Below are positions 34,465 to 43,967 of a stretch of DNA of 64,000 nucleotides, piece after piece (position 1 is the stretch's first letter; each line of letters begins with the position of its first letter). The notes below the pieces were generated by a model. The model ran no database searches. It was not told the origin of the DNA and saw nothing but the letters and a program-made list of their open reading frames with translations. The position numbers were made by a program, and so were the translations under genes. Origin of the DNA: Clostridiaceae bacterium (GTDB lineage Bacteria > Bacillota_I > Bacilli_A > Erysipelotrichales > Coprobacillaceae); NCBI GenBank assembly GCA_902363625.1, contig CABJAS010000001.1, positions 124,001 through 188,000 on the forward strand. The letters are read 5' to 3'.

Positions 34465-35554
34465 GAGTACCCTCCTCTACATATTTCTTGTATATTTCAA
34501 AAAACACTTTATCTATTTTTCTATTTTTCTTCTTTGAAAATTCATAAAAATCTTTTAAAGCATATCGGAATCCTTCCACAATATCCTGATTACACAGCAT
34601 TCTTTCTTTAGAAGCATCAAAATCACGGGTTGGTTCATATTTGTCAGCACAATACACACACATATCCAGCAAACTCATTTCTATAGAACCGGTGGTATGA
34701 TTCTCGATTGCCTGCAAGATGTCTGCATCATCTACTAAATATTTTTCTTTCGCTAAAAAAGCAGATAACCACTGATGCCATACCGGAACACTGGCTTCTA
34801 AATGTTCAGGATAGTAACGACTCATCAGCACTTTCATTTCATCTATTGGCTTCTCTTTAGCGATATCATGTAATAATCCGGCAATGTACGCTTTATTACT
34901 GTCTACATTATTGTTTGAAGCGAATTCACGTGCTGTGTCCGCTACACTCAATGAATGTATATAACGCTTTTTAGACATTAATGGTCGAATCATCGTTTTA
35001 GTATAAATGGAATGCATCATCATGTAATGCAGAACTTTAGGATCTAAAGCAGATATATCTCCGTTTTTGATTGCGGTAGACGATACATCTGTTGGTTCTA
35101 CCTCTAATTCAATCATCTTGTATTTCCCAATATTGATATGCTTTTGATACCCCAGTCTTTCAATGACAACTAAAGTTGCTTGTGTGTTAATCTTATCTGC
35201 TTGATACCACTTTTCAAACTGTTCCGCTTGATCATAGCCAATAATGAAATAAAAGTCATGATTATACATACGGTTAAGTTTTACTAAAGTATCATACGTA
35301 TAAGATTTTTCGCTTACATCCGCATGCAGCTCGATGTCGCATATTTTCATGTATGGATAATCCTCAGTCGCTAAACGAATCATTTCCATGCGTTCTTCAT
35401 TGCTTGCCACGATTTCTTTAGTAAAAGGATTATTCAATACCGGAATAAACCATACTTCATCTAATTTCAACTGCTGATAGGCTGCTTTGGCATTACGAAT
35501 ATGTCCGTTATGAATCGGATCAAACGTTCCGCCCAGCAAACCGATTTTAGCCAT
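34457..35554 (-). CDS. nadD: NadD-YqeK fusion: nicotinate-nucleotide adenylyltransferase plus HD phosphohydrolase
   Basis: A 365-residue two-domain protein. Residues about 1-190 are NadD, which makes deamido-NAD: GGTFDPIHNGHI nucleotidyltransferase motif, IIGYDQAEQFEKWY and PTDVSSTAIKNG (ISSTxxR/K-type motif). Residues about 195-360 are YqeK, an HD-domain hydrolase acting on diadenosine tetraphosphate: RYIHSLSVADTA, GLLHDIAKEKP, HTTGSIEMSLLDMCVYCADKYEP. In Bacillus these are two adjacent genes; here one uninterrupted frame joins them. It overlaps yhbY and rsfS. Confidence 0.94.
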   Translation of the reverse strand: MAKIGLLGGTFDPIHNGHIRNAKAAYQQLKLDEVWFIPVLNNPFTKEIVASNEERMEMIRLATEDYPYMKICDIELHADVSEKSYTYDTLVKLNRMYNHDFYFIIGYDQAEQFEKWYQADKINTQATLVVIERLGYQKHINIGKYKMIELEVEPTDVSSTAIKNGDISALDPKVLHYMMMHSIYTKTMIRPLMSKKRYIHSLSVADTAREFASNNNVDSNKAYIAGLLHDIAKEKPIDEMKVLMSRYYPEHLEASVPVWHQWLSAFLAKEKYLVDDADILQAIENHTTGSIEMSLLDMCVYCADKYEPTRDFDASKERMLCNQDIVEGFRYALKDFYEFSKKKNRKIDKVFFEIYKKYVEEGTHG

Positions 35555-35838
35555 TAGACCTTAATATTCCCATCTTTATTATATAAATATAAAACAATGG
35601 TTCTTCCAATAATTTGTGCAACTTCTGCCTTTGTATACTCGCTGATTTTCAAGGCCACCACACGAATATCTTCATCACACGATTCCAGCAGCTTCACCTT
35701 GATTAGTTCATGCTTAATCAACGCCTGTTCGATTCCTTCAAGCATATTAGTGCTTACGCCTTCTTTTCCTACTTGATAAATAGGATTTAAATGATGCGCT
35801 AGTTTTCTTAATTCTCTTTTTTGTTTTCCTGTTAACAT
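35554..35838 (-). CDS. YhbY/CRM-domain RNA-binding protein (YqeI)
   Basis: A 94-residue CRM-domain protein associated with ribosome assembly. The start LTGKQKRELRKLAHHLNPIYQVGKEGV is diagnostic in pieces, with the GKxG loop, and KHELIKVKLLE in the middle. Its stop overlaps the nadD start. Same place as Bacillus yqeI. Confidence 0.92.
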   Translation of the reverse strand: MLTGKQKRELRKLAHHLNPIYQVGKEGVSTNMLEGIEQALIKHELIKVKLLESCDEDIRVVALKISEYTKAEVAQIIGRTIVLYLYNKDGNIKV

Positions 35839-35850
35839 ATAAATTCCTTT

Positions 35851-36948
35851 CTATATTAATGCTTCTCTTATAAAGACACCGATACCTTTAGGCGCACGGA
35901 TCACAACTTGTGTGTTCGGCTCAATTCGAATCCAACCCAGCCCGGAAATCACAACATCGGATTTTTTATCTAAAGATGTCAGTGTATAGGCTGCCATCTC
36001 CTGGATCGTTTTAATTTCATCGATCTCTGGCGTTAAAGTCGTATGGCGATCATAAAGTCGATCTGCATTTTCTAATTTGGTACGATGAATCTTCAAGGTT
36101 TTTGGCATAAAACAAATAAATGATTGGCTTTCTCCGCTAACATAATCCATTCTTGCCAATGCTCCAAAATATAATGTCTGCTGACTGTTCAACTGATAGC
36201 TGACAGGTCTCAGCTCGCTTTTTGGCAAAATCACTTTCAGTAGTTCCGGTTTTACTAAATGTGCCATCTGATGTTTATTGACAATTCCCGGTGTATCATA
36301 TAAAGAAGAAGCTTCATCAAACGGTATCTCAATTAGATCTAATGTAGTTCCCGGAAACTCGCTTGTCGTGATCAGCAATTCATTTGTATTTTCTGTATAA
36401 TGTTTTAACAGAGAGTTGATAAAGGTTGATTTTCCAACATTCGTAACGCCTACTACATAAACATCTCGCTGCTGGCGATATTCCTCAATACACTCTAAAA
36501 TTTCATCCAATTGATAATTCTTAATGGCGCTCGTTAAAAAAACTTCTTTAGGCTTGATATTATATTCTTTTAACTGTCTTTGCACCCAATGCTTAATTTT
36601 TGTATCTTTCACCGATTTAGGCAGTATATCACGCTTATTTCCAATCACAATCACATCGTTCATTCCAATATGACGAATAAAGCCATCGATCATACTACCA
36701 TTAAAATCAAACAAATCAATGATATAGACAACCAGACAGTCTTTTTCGCCAATCGTCTGTAAGATGCTTAAAAAATCGTCATTAGTTAAAGTGGTGGACT
36801 GAAGTTCATGGTAATTTTTCATGCGAAAACAGCGTTTGCATAAAACATGATCCTGAGACAAAGCATTTTTAGGAACAAATCCGATTTGATGTTCGTTCTC
36901 AGTTTGAATGATCGCTCCGCAGCCGTAACATCGTATTTCTTTTTCCAT
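35851..36948 (-). CDS. yqeH: YqeH circularly permuted GTPase
   Basis: GTPase needed for assembly of the 30S subunit. 365 residues: a zinc ribbon at the N terminus (Cys7, Cys10, Cys37, Cys40), then GTPase motifs in permuted order, NKRDILP (G4), LTSAIKN (G5), GVTNVGKSTFINSLL (G1) and YDTPGI (G3). The C-terminal part is the YqeH-specific domain. Strong ribosome-binding site (AAAGGAGAG). First gene of the yqeH-mtnN-U32 operon, divergent from sigK. Bacillus yqeG and aroE are not present here. Confidence 0.95.
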   Translation of the reverse strand: MEKEIRCYGCGAIIQTENEHQIGFVPKNALSQDHVLCKRCFRMKNYHELQSTTLTNDDFLSILQTIGEKDCLVVYIIDLFDFNGSMIDGFIRHIGMNDVIVIGNKRDILPKSVKDTKIKHWVQRQLKEYNIKPKEVFLTSAIKNYQLDEILECIEEYRQQRDVYVVGVTNVGKSTFINSLLKHYTENTNELLITTSEFPGTTLDLIEIPFDEASSLYDTPGIVNKHQMAHLVKPELLKVILPKSELRPVSYQLNSQQTLYFGALARMDYVSGESQSFICFMPKTLKIHRTKLENADRLYDRHTTLTPEIDEIKTIQEMAAYTLTSLDKKSDVVISGLGWIRIEPNTQVVIRAPKGIGVFIREALI

Positions 36949-37075
36949 AGAACTCTCCTTTCGCTCTTGGTTTTACACTTTATTGTACACTATTTTGTCA
37001 GTAAAATAAAGAAATTCATGATTATTTATTCTTTTTGACAGATTTTTGAATATCTTTTAAGGAGGTGTTCGAAAT

Positions 37076-37783
37076 ATGTTGTATTATATTATGCTTTTAT
37101 TGCAAAACCCGCTTTTTCTAGGCTATATTAAAACCAATATCTTTTTAAGTCCATTAAGCAAAGATGACGAAGAAAAATACATCGAGCAATGGGTTCAGGG
37201 AGATCGTAATGCCCGTGATAAACTCATCGAGCATAACTTGCGCTTGGTAGCGCATATCGCAAAAAAATATGAGAGTTCAAATGTATTGCAGGAAGATTTG
37301 ATCAGCATTGGCACCATCGGTTTAATTAAGGCCGTGGATTCCTATTCTAATCACCATCAGACAAAGCTGGCCACTTATGCTTCACGCTGTATCGAAAATG
37401 AAATTCTAATGTTTTTACGCTACAACAAGAAAACACGTTTAGATGTTTCTATAAACGAAGCCATCGGTAAGGATAAAGATGACGGTGAAATTGCATTAAT
37501 CGATGTCATTCCAATGGTACAGCCGGAAATCATTGATACGATTCATTTAAGCGATCAAATCAAACAATTACTTGGCTATTTAGACATTTTAAGTGAACGT
37601 GAACGTGAAATCATTGAACTGCGTTATGGATTAAATCTAAAAAAAGCACTGACTCAAAAAGAAATCGCAAAGCAATATAAAATATCCCGTTCTTATGTAT
37701 CTCGCATTGAAAAAAGAGCGTTAACGAAACTATTAAAATGTTTTATCGAAGATGAAGAAGAAAAGAAAAAAGGGAATCTATGA
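37076..37783 (+). CDS. sigK: Sporulation sigma factor SigK
   Basis: Late mother-cell sigma factor. 235 residues. The hydrophobic N terminus followed by FLGYIKTNIFLSPLS matches pro-sigma-K (FLxxYxKNNxFxxPLS), whose first 20 or so residues are removed by SpoIVFB. Region 2 follows (IEHNLRLVAHIAKKYE, DLISIGTIGLIKAVDSY, TYASRCIENEILM) and region 4 (LSEREREIIELRYGL, ISRSYVSRIEKRAL). A single continuous gene, not split by a skin-like element. AAGGAGGTG precedes the ATG. With spoIVB in this window, the sigma-K activation route appears retained. Confidence 0.9.
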   Translation: MLYYIMLLLQNPLFLGYIKTNIFLSPLSKDDEEKYIEQWVQGDRNARDKLIEHNLRLVAHIAKKYESSNVLQEDLISIGTIGLIKAVDSYSNHHQTKLATYASRCIENEILMFLRYNKKTRLDVSINEAIGKDKDDGEIALIDVIPMVQPEIIDTIHLSDQIKQLLGYLDILSEREREIIELRYGLNLKKALTQKEIAKQYKISRSYVSRIEKRALTKLLKCFIEDEEEKKKGNL

Positions 37784-37797
37784 GTTCCCTTTTATTC
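37768..37797. terminator. Bidirectional terminator sigK / parC
   Basis: AAAAGGGAA and TTCCCTTTT flank an eight-base loop spanning the sigK stop codon; A- and T-runs allow use from both sides. parC ends at 37792 on the minus strand. Confidence 0.78.
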
Positions 37798-40407
37798 GTC
37801 TTCACTTAAAATTTCATCAATCGTCATTTTTTTAAACTTCTTTGGTTTATCTTCATCATAAAAATGAACTTCTGGCAATTCAACAGATTCTGTTTTATCT
37901 TTAACCGGCACTTCGGCTTGTGCATCAAACAAATTCGGTTCATCTAAACGAATCACTTTCTTTTCTGCTTTAGGCTTTATTTCCGTTTCACTTTTTTGCG
38001 CAATAATCACATCATCCACCAACCCCATCAAAATGGTATCTACGCCTTCGATTGTTGAGGCGAAACGAGTGTCGATCGTAGTGGTATTAAAGTGTTTTGC
38101 TTCAAATGAGTGATGAACAAAAGCACTATCAATAATATGCAGCGACTGCTGCTCATTCACTGTAAAGGCGGAAACAATACGCTGTTCGTTGGATTTCACT
38201 TTTTTCACGATCAGAACGCCGCGGCTGGTTCGATTAGATGCCGGGATATCTAACAAACGAATTTTCTTGATATACCCTTTTTCACTCAGAAGAATCAGGC
38301 AGTCTTTTGATGTTGGTGAGAAAGCACTAATGCCAACCACACGATCCCCAGCGGCATTAATCCCTTTAATCCCTGCTGCTTTGATTCCTAATACGCTGAT
38401 CAGCTCTTCACTGTACAACGCTGCATAGCCTTTTTCAGAAACGAGGATCAAGCCTTCTTCTCCTGTCGATAAAGTGACATCAGCCAATTCATCTTCGCCC
38501 TTTAGATTCATACACTTAATCGGTCTTGAATAACGAGTGACTTCAAATTCTTTTAAAGCCGTACGCTTCACCTGTCCGTTAGCACTTGCTAAACAGATAT
38601 AATGAGGCAAATCAAACGATTTCACCAATACACTCTTAATGATTTTTTCGTCATTGTTGACTTTAATCATATAGCTGATATGTTTTCCTACATCTTTCCA
38701 TTTAAATTCTTCTAATTCATGGATGGGAATATATAAATAATTTCCTTTATTTGTAAACAGCAGCAATTTATCAATGGTATTCGCCGCAAATACATTGACC
38801 AGTACATCGTCTTCTTTCTTTCCGAAAACTGTCTTTTCACTGGCTTTATATGAACGTGGCGATATTCTTTTTACATAACCGTCACGAGTAACCGTAATGT
38901 AAATATCTTCAGGTATAATCAAATCTTCTTTATTGACCGTAATATCTTTTACGTGATCCTGAATAACCGTTAAACGAGGGACTTTATATTTTGATTTTGT
39001 TTCTTTTAATTCACTGATAATAACTCGGCGCAGTTCTTTTGGATCATTAAGAATTTTATTAAGTTCAATAATCAGCGCTTCAATTTCATCGTGCTCTTTT
39101 TGCAATGCAACAATATCGGTATTTGTTAAACGATATAATTGGAGCATAACAATTGCTTCTGCCTGTTTTTCAGTAAATTCATATTTTTCTATTAAATTAT
39201 GTTTTGCATCCCCTTTATCCTTAGAAGCACGAATTGTTTTGACAACGTCATCTAAGATTGAGATTGCTTTAATCAAACCATCAATGATATGCTGACGTGT
39301 CTGAGCTTTATTTAAATCAAAGATACTGCGACGTGTCACTACATCAATCTGATGTTCAATATAAGAATCCAATATTTCGATTAATCCCATCAACGTCGGA
39401 CGTTTATTCTTGATTGCAACTACATTGTAGTTATAGTTTTTCTGCAAGTCGGTATTTTTATAAAGATAATTCAAGACATTTTGAACGTTAGCATCTTTTT
39501 TTACTTCAACAACCACACGCAGCCCTGTACGATCGGATTCATCTCTTACTTCTAAAATTCCGTCAATGTTTTTATTCAAGCGAATTTCATCGATTTTACG
39601 TACTAAATCTGCTTTATTGACTTCATAAGGAATTTCATCAACTACGATGACATTCATATTCTTTTCTTCCTGTATTTCTACCTTTGAGCGAACCACTACT
39701 TTACCGCGTCCGGTTTTAAAGGCATTTATAATCCCTTCTTTTCCTTCAACGATCGCTCCGGTTGGAAAATCCGGACCTTTGATGAATTGCATTAAATCTT
39801 CCAAGCTGCAGCTAGGATGTTTAATGCGATACACAGTGGCATCGATCACTTCCTCAAAATTATGCGGAGGAATATCAGTTGCATACCCGGCAGAAATTCC
39901 GGTGGCACCATTAACGAGGATGTTAGGATATTTAGCCGGTAATACGGTAGGCTCATATTCCGTATCATCAAAGTTTAGTGCCATAGTCACAGTTTCTTTA
40001 TCCAAACCGGCTAATAATTCCAACGCAATCGGCGATAAACGTGCTTCTGTATAACGCATAGCGGCGGCAGGGTCATTATCGATCGATCCGTTATTCCCTT
40101 GCATATCCACTAAAGGAACACGCATTTTCCAATCCTGAGATAAACGCACCATCGCATCATATACAGATGTATCTCCATGTGGATGATAATTCCCGATAAC
40201 GTTCCCTACTGTCTTAGCAGATTTACGATAAGGCTTTAAATGTGTATTCCCTTCTTTAAACATCGCATATAAGATACGACGCTGAACGGGTTTCAATCCA
40301 TCACGAACATCTGGCAGAGCACGATCTTGAATAATATATTTTGAGTAACGTCCAAATCTTTCGCCCATGATTTCTTCAAGGGGCATTAATATTTTTTTAT
40401 CTGACAT
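37792..40407 (-). CDS. parC: Topoisomerase IV subunit A
   Basis: DNA-cleaving subunit of topoisomerase IV, which separates daughter chromosomes. About 871 residues from the ATG at 40407, eight bases after GGAG. The active-site Tyr is in AAAMRYTEARLS (about residue 119). The quinolone region reads HPHGDTSVYDAM, giving Thr80 and Asp84 where staphylococcal GrlA has Ser80 and Glu84. The C-terminal beta-pinwheel repeats follow, with an acidic tail ending KKMTIDEILSEDE. ParC rather than GyrA because of the parE-parC pairing and pinwheel divergence. Confidence 0.93.
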   Translation of the reverse strand: MSDKKILMPLEEIMGERFGRYSKYIIQDRALPDVRDGLKPVQRRILYAMFKEGNTHLKPYRKSAKTVGNVIGNYHPHGDTSVYDAMVRLSQDWKMRVPLVDMQGNNGSIDNDPAAAMRYTEARLSPIALELLAGLDKETVTMALNFDDTEYEPTVLPAKYPNILVNGATGISAGYATDIPPHNFEEVIDATVYRIKHPSCSLEDLMQFIKGPDFPTGAIVEGKEGIINAFKTGRGKVVVRSKVEIQEEKNMNVIVVDEIPYEVNKADLVRKIDEIRLNKNIDGILEVRDESDRTGLRVVVEVKKDANVQNVLNYLYKNTDLQKNYNYNVVAIKNKRPTLMGLIEILDSYIEHQIDVVTRRSIFDLNKAQTRQHIIDGLIKAISILDDVVKTIRASKDKGDAKHNLIEKYEFTEKQAEAIVMLQLYRLTNTDIVALQKEHDEIEALIIELNKILNDPKELRRVIISELKETKSKYKVPRLTVIQDHVKDITVNKEDLIIPEDIYITVTRDGYVKRISPRSYKASEKTVFGKKEDDVLVNVFAANTIDKLLLFTNKGNYLYIPIHELEEFKWKDVGKHISYMIKVNNDEKIIKSVLVKSFDLPHYICLASANGQVKRTALKEFEVTRYSRPIKCMNLKGEDELADVTLSTGEEGLILVSEKGYAALYSEELISVLGIKAAGIKGINAAGDRVVGISAFSPTSKDCLILLSEKGYIKKIRLLDIPASNRTSRGVLIVKKVKSNEQRIVSAFTVNEQQSLHIIDSAFVHHSFEAKHFNTTTIDTRFASTIEGVDTILMGLVDDVIIAQKSETEIKPKAEKKVIRLDEPNLFDAQAEVPVKDKTESVELPEVHFYDEDKPKKFKKMTIDEILSEDE

Positions 40408-40423
40408 GATCATATCTCCACTT

Positions 40424-42358
40424 CTAGTCTAGGATAAATGAATCTTCCAGTGAGAACTGTACATTCTCCTCGATCCATTCACGTCTTGGCTCTACTTTAT
40501 CCCCCATCAGCACCGATACACGACGATCGGCAATTGCCGCATCTTCGATGGTCACTTGTATCAAGGTTCGTGTTTCCGGATTCATAGTGGTTTCCCAAAG
40601 CTGATCCGCATTCATTTCCCCAAGTCCTTTATAGCGCTGAACATTGTAGCCACGTCCGACCTTTTTCTTGGCTTCTTCTAATTCTTCTTCATTCCATGCA
40701 TACTCAATGACATTCTTCTTCCCTTCTTTTCTTGCTACTTTATAAAGCGGCGGCAAAGCGATAAATACTTTTCCAGCTTGAATCAATCCGCGCATATAAC
40801 GATAGAAGAACGTCAAGAGCAATACCTGGATATGGGCTCCATCGGTATCGGCATCGGTCATGATAACCACTTTTCCATAATTGGAATCATCCGCATCAAA
40901 GTCCTGTCCTACTCCGGCACCCACAGTATTAATAATGGTAGAAATTTCTTCGTTCTTTAAAATATCCTGCATACTTGCTTTTTCTGTGTTGATAACCTTA
41001 CCACGCAAAGGCAGAATCGCCTGGTATTTTCGGTCACGCCCTTGTTTTGCTGACCCTCCGGCTGAATCTCCTTCGACTAAATAAAGCTCTTTTTTCTTTT
41101 TGTCTTTTGACTGAGCAGGGGCTAATTTCCCGCTCAGTATTCTTTCTTGTTTATTCCCCTTGCCTTTACGAGCATCTTCTCTGGCTTTACGTGCTGCTTC
41201 ACGCACCTGAGAGGCTTTGATCATCTTTTTAACTAATAGATCCGCCACCTCTTTATTTTCCTCTAAAAAGAAACTCAGTTTTTCTCCCACCAAAGAATCG
41301 ACAGCATTACGTGCTTCCGGGGTCCCCAGCTTTTCTTTTGTCTGTCCTTCAAATTGAAGCAGCTGTTCGGGTATCTTAACAGAAATAACAGCTGTTAATC
41401 CTTCACGAACATCGTTTCCTTCAAGGTTTTTATCTTTTTCTTTTAACAGACTATATTTACGTGCATATTCATTGAACACACGGGTTAAAGCGGTACGAAA
41501 CCCAGTTTCATGTGTTCCCCCGTCACTGGTTCTTACCAAGTTAACAAAACTGATTGTGTTTTCCTGATAACTGTCAGTAAACTGCAGCGAGCATTCTGTT
41601 TCAATCTCGTTCACAACACCTTCAATGTTGATCATCGGATGGAGTACATTTTTTTGATCATTCATGTAATCGACAAATTCTTCTAAACCTTTATCATATT
41701 TAAACGTATCTGATTTCCCCGTACGTTCATCATACAATTCCATTTGAATACCTTTTAATAAAAAAGCACTCTCTCTCATTCTTTCTGAAATCGTTGTATA
41801 GTTAAATTCAATGGTTGAAAAGATGGTATCATCCGGCATAAACTGAATAGTTGATCCGGTTTGAGTACTTTTTCCAATGACTTTCAAATCAGAAATCACG
41901 GTTCCGCCGTTTTCAAAACGCTGAAAATACTTTTTACCGTCACGACAAATTGTAATCTCCAGCCATTTCGACAAGGCATTGACGACACTAGCCCCAACAC
42001 CATGCAGTCCCCCGGACGTTTTATATCCGCCATCGCCTGAGAATTTTCCTCCGGCATGCAGAATCGTTAAAATGACCTCAGTTGTATTTCTACCACTGGC
42101 ATGTTTCCCAACAGGATAACCGCGGCCATGATCTTCTACTTTAATACTGTTATCTTTACCGATGGTGACAATGACTTTATCACCATAACCGGATAAAGCT
42201 TCATCAATGGCATTATCGACAATTTCCCAAACGAGATGATGCAATCCTCGTCCATCCGTTGATCCGATGTACATCCCCGGTCTTTTTCGGACCGCTTCCA
42301 ACCCTTCTAGGATTTGAATGCTCGAATCATCATATGTATTAGTTACCTTTTTACTCAT
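40424..42358 (-). CDS. parE: Topoisomerase IV subunit B
   Basis: ATPase subunit of topoisomerase IV. 644 residues with GHKL motifs: EIVDNAIDEAL, VEDHGRGYPVGKH, GGLHGVGASVVNAL; Toprim motifs LYLVEGDSAGGSAKQGRD and MTDADTDGAHI; and the C-terminal RYKGLGEMNADQLWETTM. It lies 16 bases before parC and is divergent from plsY, an arrangement widely kept in Bacillota and supporting ParE over GyrB. Confidence 0.95.
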   Translation of the reverse strand: MSKKVTNTYDDSSIQILEGLEAVRKRPGMYIGSTDGRGLHHLVWEIVDNAIDEALSGYGDKVIVTIGKDNSIKVEDHGRGYPVGKHASGRNTTEVILTILHAGGKFSGDGGYKTSGGLHGVGASVVNALSKWLEITICRDGKKYFQRFENGGTVISDLKVIGKSTQTGSTIQFMPDDTIFSTIEFNYTTISERMRESAFLLKGIQMELYDERTGKSDTFKYDKGLEEFVDYMNDQKNVLHPMINIEGVVNEIETECSLQFTDSYQENTISFVNLVRTSDGGTHETGFRTALTRVFNEYARKYSLLKEKDKNLEGNDVREGLTAVISVKIPEQLLQFEGQTKEKLGTPEARNAVDSLVGEKLSFFLEENKEVADLLVKKMIKASQVREAARKAREDARKGKGNKQERILSGKLAPAQSKDKKKKELYLVEGDSAGGSAKQGRDRKYQAILPLRGKVINTEKASMQDILKNEEISTIINTVGAGVGQDFDADDSNYGKVVIMTDADTDGAHIQVLLLTFFYRYMRGLIQAGKVFIALPPLYKVARKEGKKNVIEYAWNEEELEEAKKKVGRGYNVQRYKGLGEMNADQLWETTMNPETRTLIQVTIEDAAIADRRVSVLMGDKVEPRREWIEENVQFSLEDSFILD

Positions 42359-42456
42359 CAGTAATGACTTCCTTTCTTTAGAAACATTATGTTAATTATA
42401 CCTTAACCCTTTTATTTTTCAAATATATTCGGTATAATATTTGCGGGAGTGATAAA

Positions 42457-43062
42457 ATGAATATTCAAACAATCATCACAATGATTTTATCTTATTTGTA
42501 TGGTTCTATTCCCTTTGCTTTAGTAATTGGAATTGTTTTTTATCATACAGACATACGAAAATTTGGTTCAGGCAATCCCGGCGGATCGAATGCCGGACGT
42601 GTCCTTGGAGCAAAAGCCGGACTAATCTGCATTATTCTTGATATTTCCAAATGTTTCGTTGTTGTAGAACTGACTAAGCTGTTGACCAATACGTTTGACT
42701 TACCGCCTTATGCGATTTATTTATCGGCATTGGCTTGTGTTATTGGTCATTGTTATTCTGTCTTTATGAAATTCAAGGGCGGAAAAGCCGTATCTGTTTT
42801 CTTTGGATACATACTGGCCACAAACTTTATTGTGTTTGCTATCGTGGGTATCTTCTTTTTAGCGGTATTAAAAATAACCAAATATGTTTCTTTGGCTTCT
42901 ATCAGCTGTGCCTTAGTGATGATGGCAATCACACCATTCTTCCACTACGGTCCGGTAGGACTAAGTGTGAATGCCGTGATCGTTCTATTGCTGATTTATA
43001 AGCATCGTGCCAATATCACAAGACTAAGAAATAAGACTGAAAATAAAATCACTTGGATGTAG
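42457..43062 (+). CDS. plsY: Glycerol-3-phosphate acyltransferase PlsY
   Basis: Integral membrane enzyme that transfers an acyl group from acyl-phosphate to glycerol 3-phosphate, the first step of phospholipid synthesis. 201 residues, about six membrane helices. Family motifs: YLYGSIPFALVIG, FGSGNPGGSNAGRVLG (the usual GSGNIGATN is changed) and KFKGGKAVSVFFG. Divergent from parE, as in many Bacillota. Confidence 0.94.
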   Translation: MNIQTIITMILSYLYGSIPFALVIGIVFYHTDIRKFGSGNPGGSNAGRVLGAKAGLICIILDISKCFVVVELTKLLTNTFDLPPYAIYLSALACVIGHCYSVFMKFKGGKAVSVFFGYILATNFIVFAIVGIFFLAVLKITKYVSLASISCALVMMAITPFFHYGPVGLSVNAVIVLLLIYKHRANITRLRNKTENKITWM

Positions 43063-43083
43063 AGGCGGAGCCTCTATTTTTTT
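43060..43083. terminator. Terminator of plsY
   Basis: TAGAGGC / GCCTCTA with a GGA loop, then seven Ts; begins in the plsY stop codon. The opposing phosphatase gene ends inside it. Confidence 0.85.
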
Positions 43084-43709
43084 GTATACGATATTGTTTT
43101 CGCTTCATCTAAATGGGTATCAATTGCCTCTTTTAAAAGTTGATAGCGATGATCTTTTAATGAAACGATCGTAAGTGCACCGCCGCGAATAATTGATTGA
43201 TTCAAAGTTGTAAGTTCTTTAATGGGAACCTCTTTGATAATGCTCATTAAAATCACATACAGCATTCCATGAATTGCCATAAAAATATGATGCTCCCCTT
43301 TTAATGAGTGCAGATCCTCTAAAAAAGAATGCAGTCGCGCATAAACCTCTGCATAGCTTTCTCCATGAGGGATTCGATCAAATGCTTCCGGATGATTCCA
43401 AAGGGCATCATAATCTTTTAAATCAAGCAGTTCACTTACATAACGTCCTTCATAATCACCAAAGCTCATTTCTTTTAAACGTTCATCTGTTAGGATTGAA
43501 CGATTCGGGAAGACAAGACAAGCCGTCTGATAAGCACGTGTCAATGGACTCGAATAAATTGTATCAATAGGATACTGCTTCATTAATTCAGCTAAAGCTT
43601 CTGCATCTTTTATCCCCTGAGCGGTCAATGCAGAATCGCCGTGACCTTGCAGACGCCCCTCTTCATTCCATTGTGTCATGCCATGACGGGTTATATATAA
43701 ATAGATCAT
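43074..43709 (-). CDS. Histidine phosphatase (PGM/CobC-like)
   Basis: A 211-residue member of the histidine phosphatase superfamily. The catalytic His9 is in ITRHGMTQWNEEGRLQGH; other motifs are YSSPLTRAYQTA, LKEMSFGDYEG and the second His in MAIHGML. No extra domain tells the substrate apart; it could act on phosphoglycerate, sugar phosphates or alpha-ribazole phosphate. Start follows no strong site, but no better ATG is in frame. Confidence 0.88.
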   Translation of the reverse strand: MIYLYITRHGMTQWNEEGRLQGHGDSALTAQGIKDAEALAELMKQYPIDTIYSSPLTRAYQTACLVFPNRSILTDERLKEMSFGDYEGRYVSELLDLKDYDALWNHPEAFDRIPHGESYAEVYARLHSFLEDLHSLKGEHHIFMAIHGMLYVILMSIIKEVPIKELTTLNQSIIRGGALTIVSLKDHRYQLLKEAIDTHLDEAKTISYTKK

Positions 43710-43717
43710 TCTTACAA

Positions 43718-43747
43718 CAAAAAAATAAGAGGAACCTCTTATTTATA
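43718..43747 (-). terminator. Terminator of yneF
   Basis: On the minus strand AAATAAGAGG pairs with CCTCTTATTT around a three-base loop and is followed by Ts. The 5' arm is within the yneF end. Confidence 0.8.
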
Positions 43748-43948
43748 TTGCGAATTCATTGATTTCATGATTCTTTTGATCTGTGCTTCTGTTGGTTTTC
43801 TTCCCATTTCCATAAACATTGCACGGATCATCTTTTCATTGATAGGAGGGTTCTTTTGAAGCTGCTTCTTGAAATAATATCTTGCCCCAAAGAAACCTAC
43901 AATCAGCCCAACAACAACACAAAGAATTTGGATAAATAGATCACTCAT
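43739..43948 (-). CDS. YneF-family (UPF0154) membrane protein
   Basis: A 69-residue protein: one N-terminal membrane helix (ILCVVVGLIVGFFGARYYF), then KKQLQKNPPINEKMIRAMFMEMGRKPTEAQIKRIM in pieces, the family's conserved cytoplasmic tail. Function unknown. The order tkt - SirA-like - yneF matches Bacillus subtilis. Confidence 0.92.
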   Translation of the reverse strand: MSDLFIQILCVVVGLIVGFFGARYYFKKQLQKNPPINEKMIRAMFMEMGRKPTEAQIKRIMKSMNSQYK

Positions 43949-43967
43949 TTGTTGACACCTCCATAAA

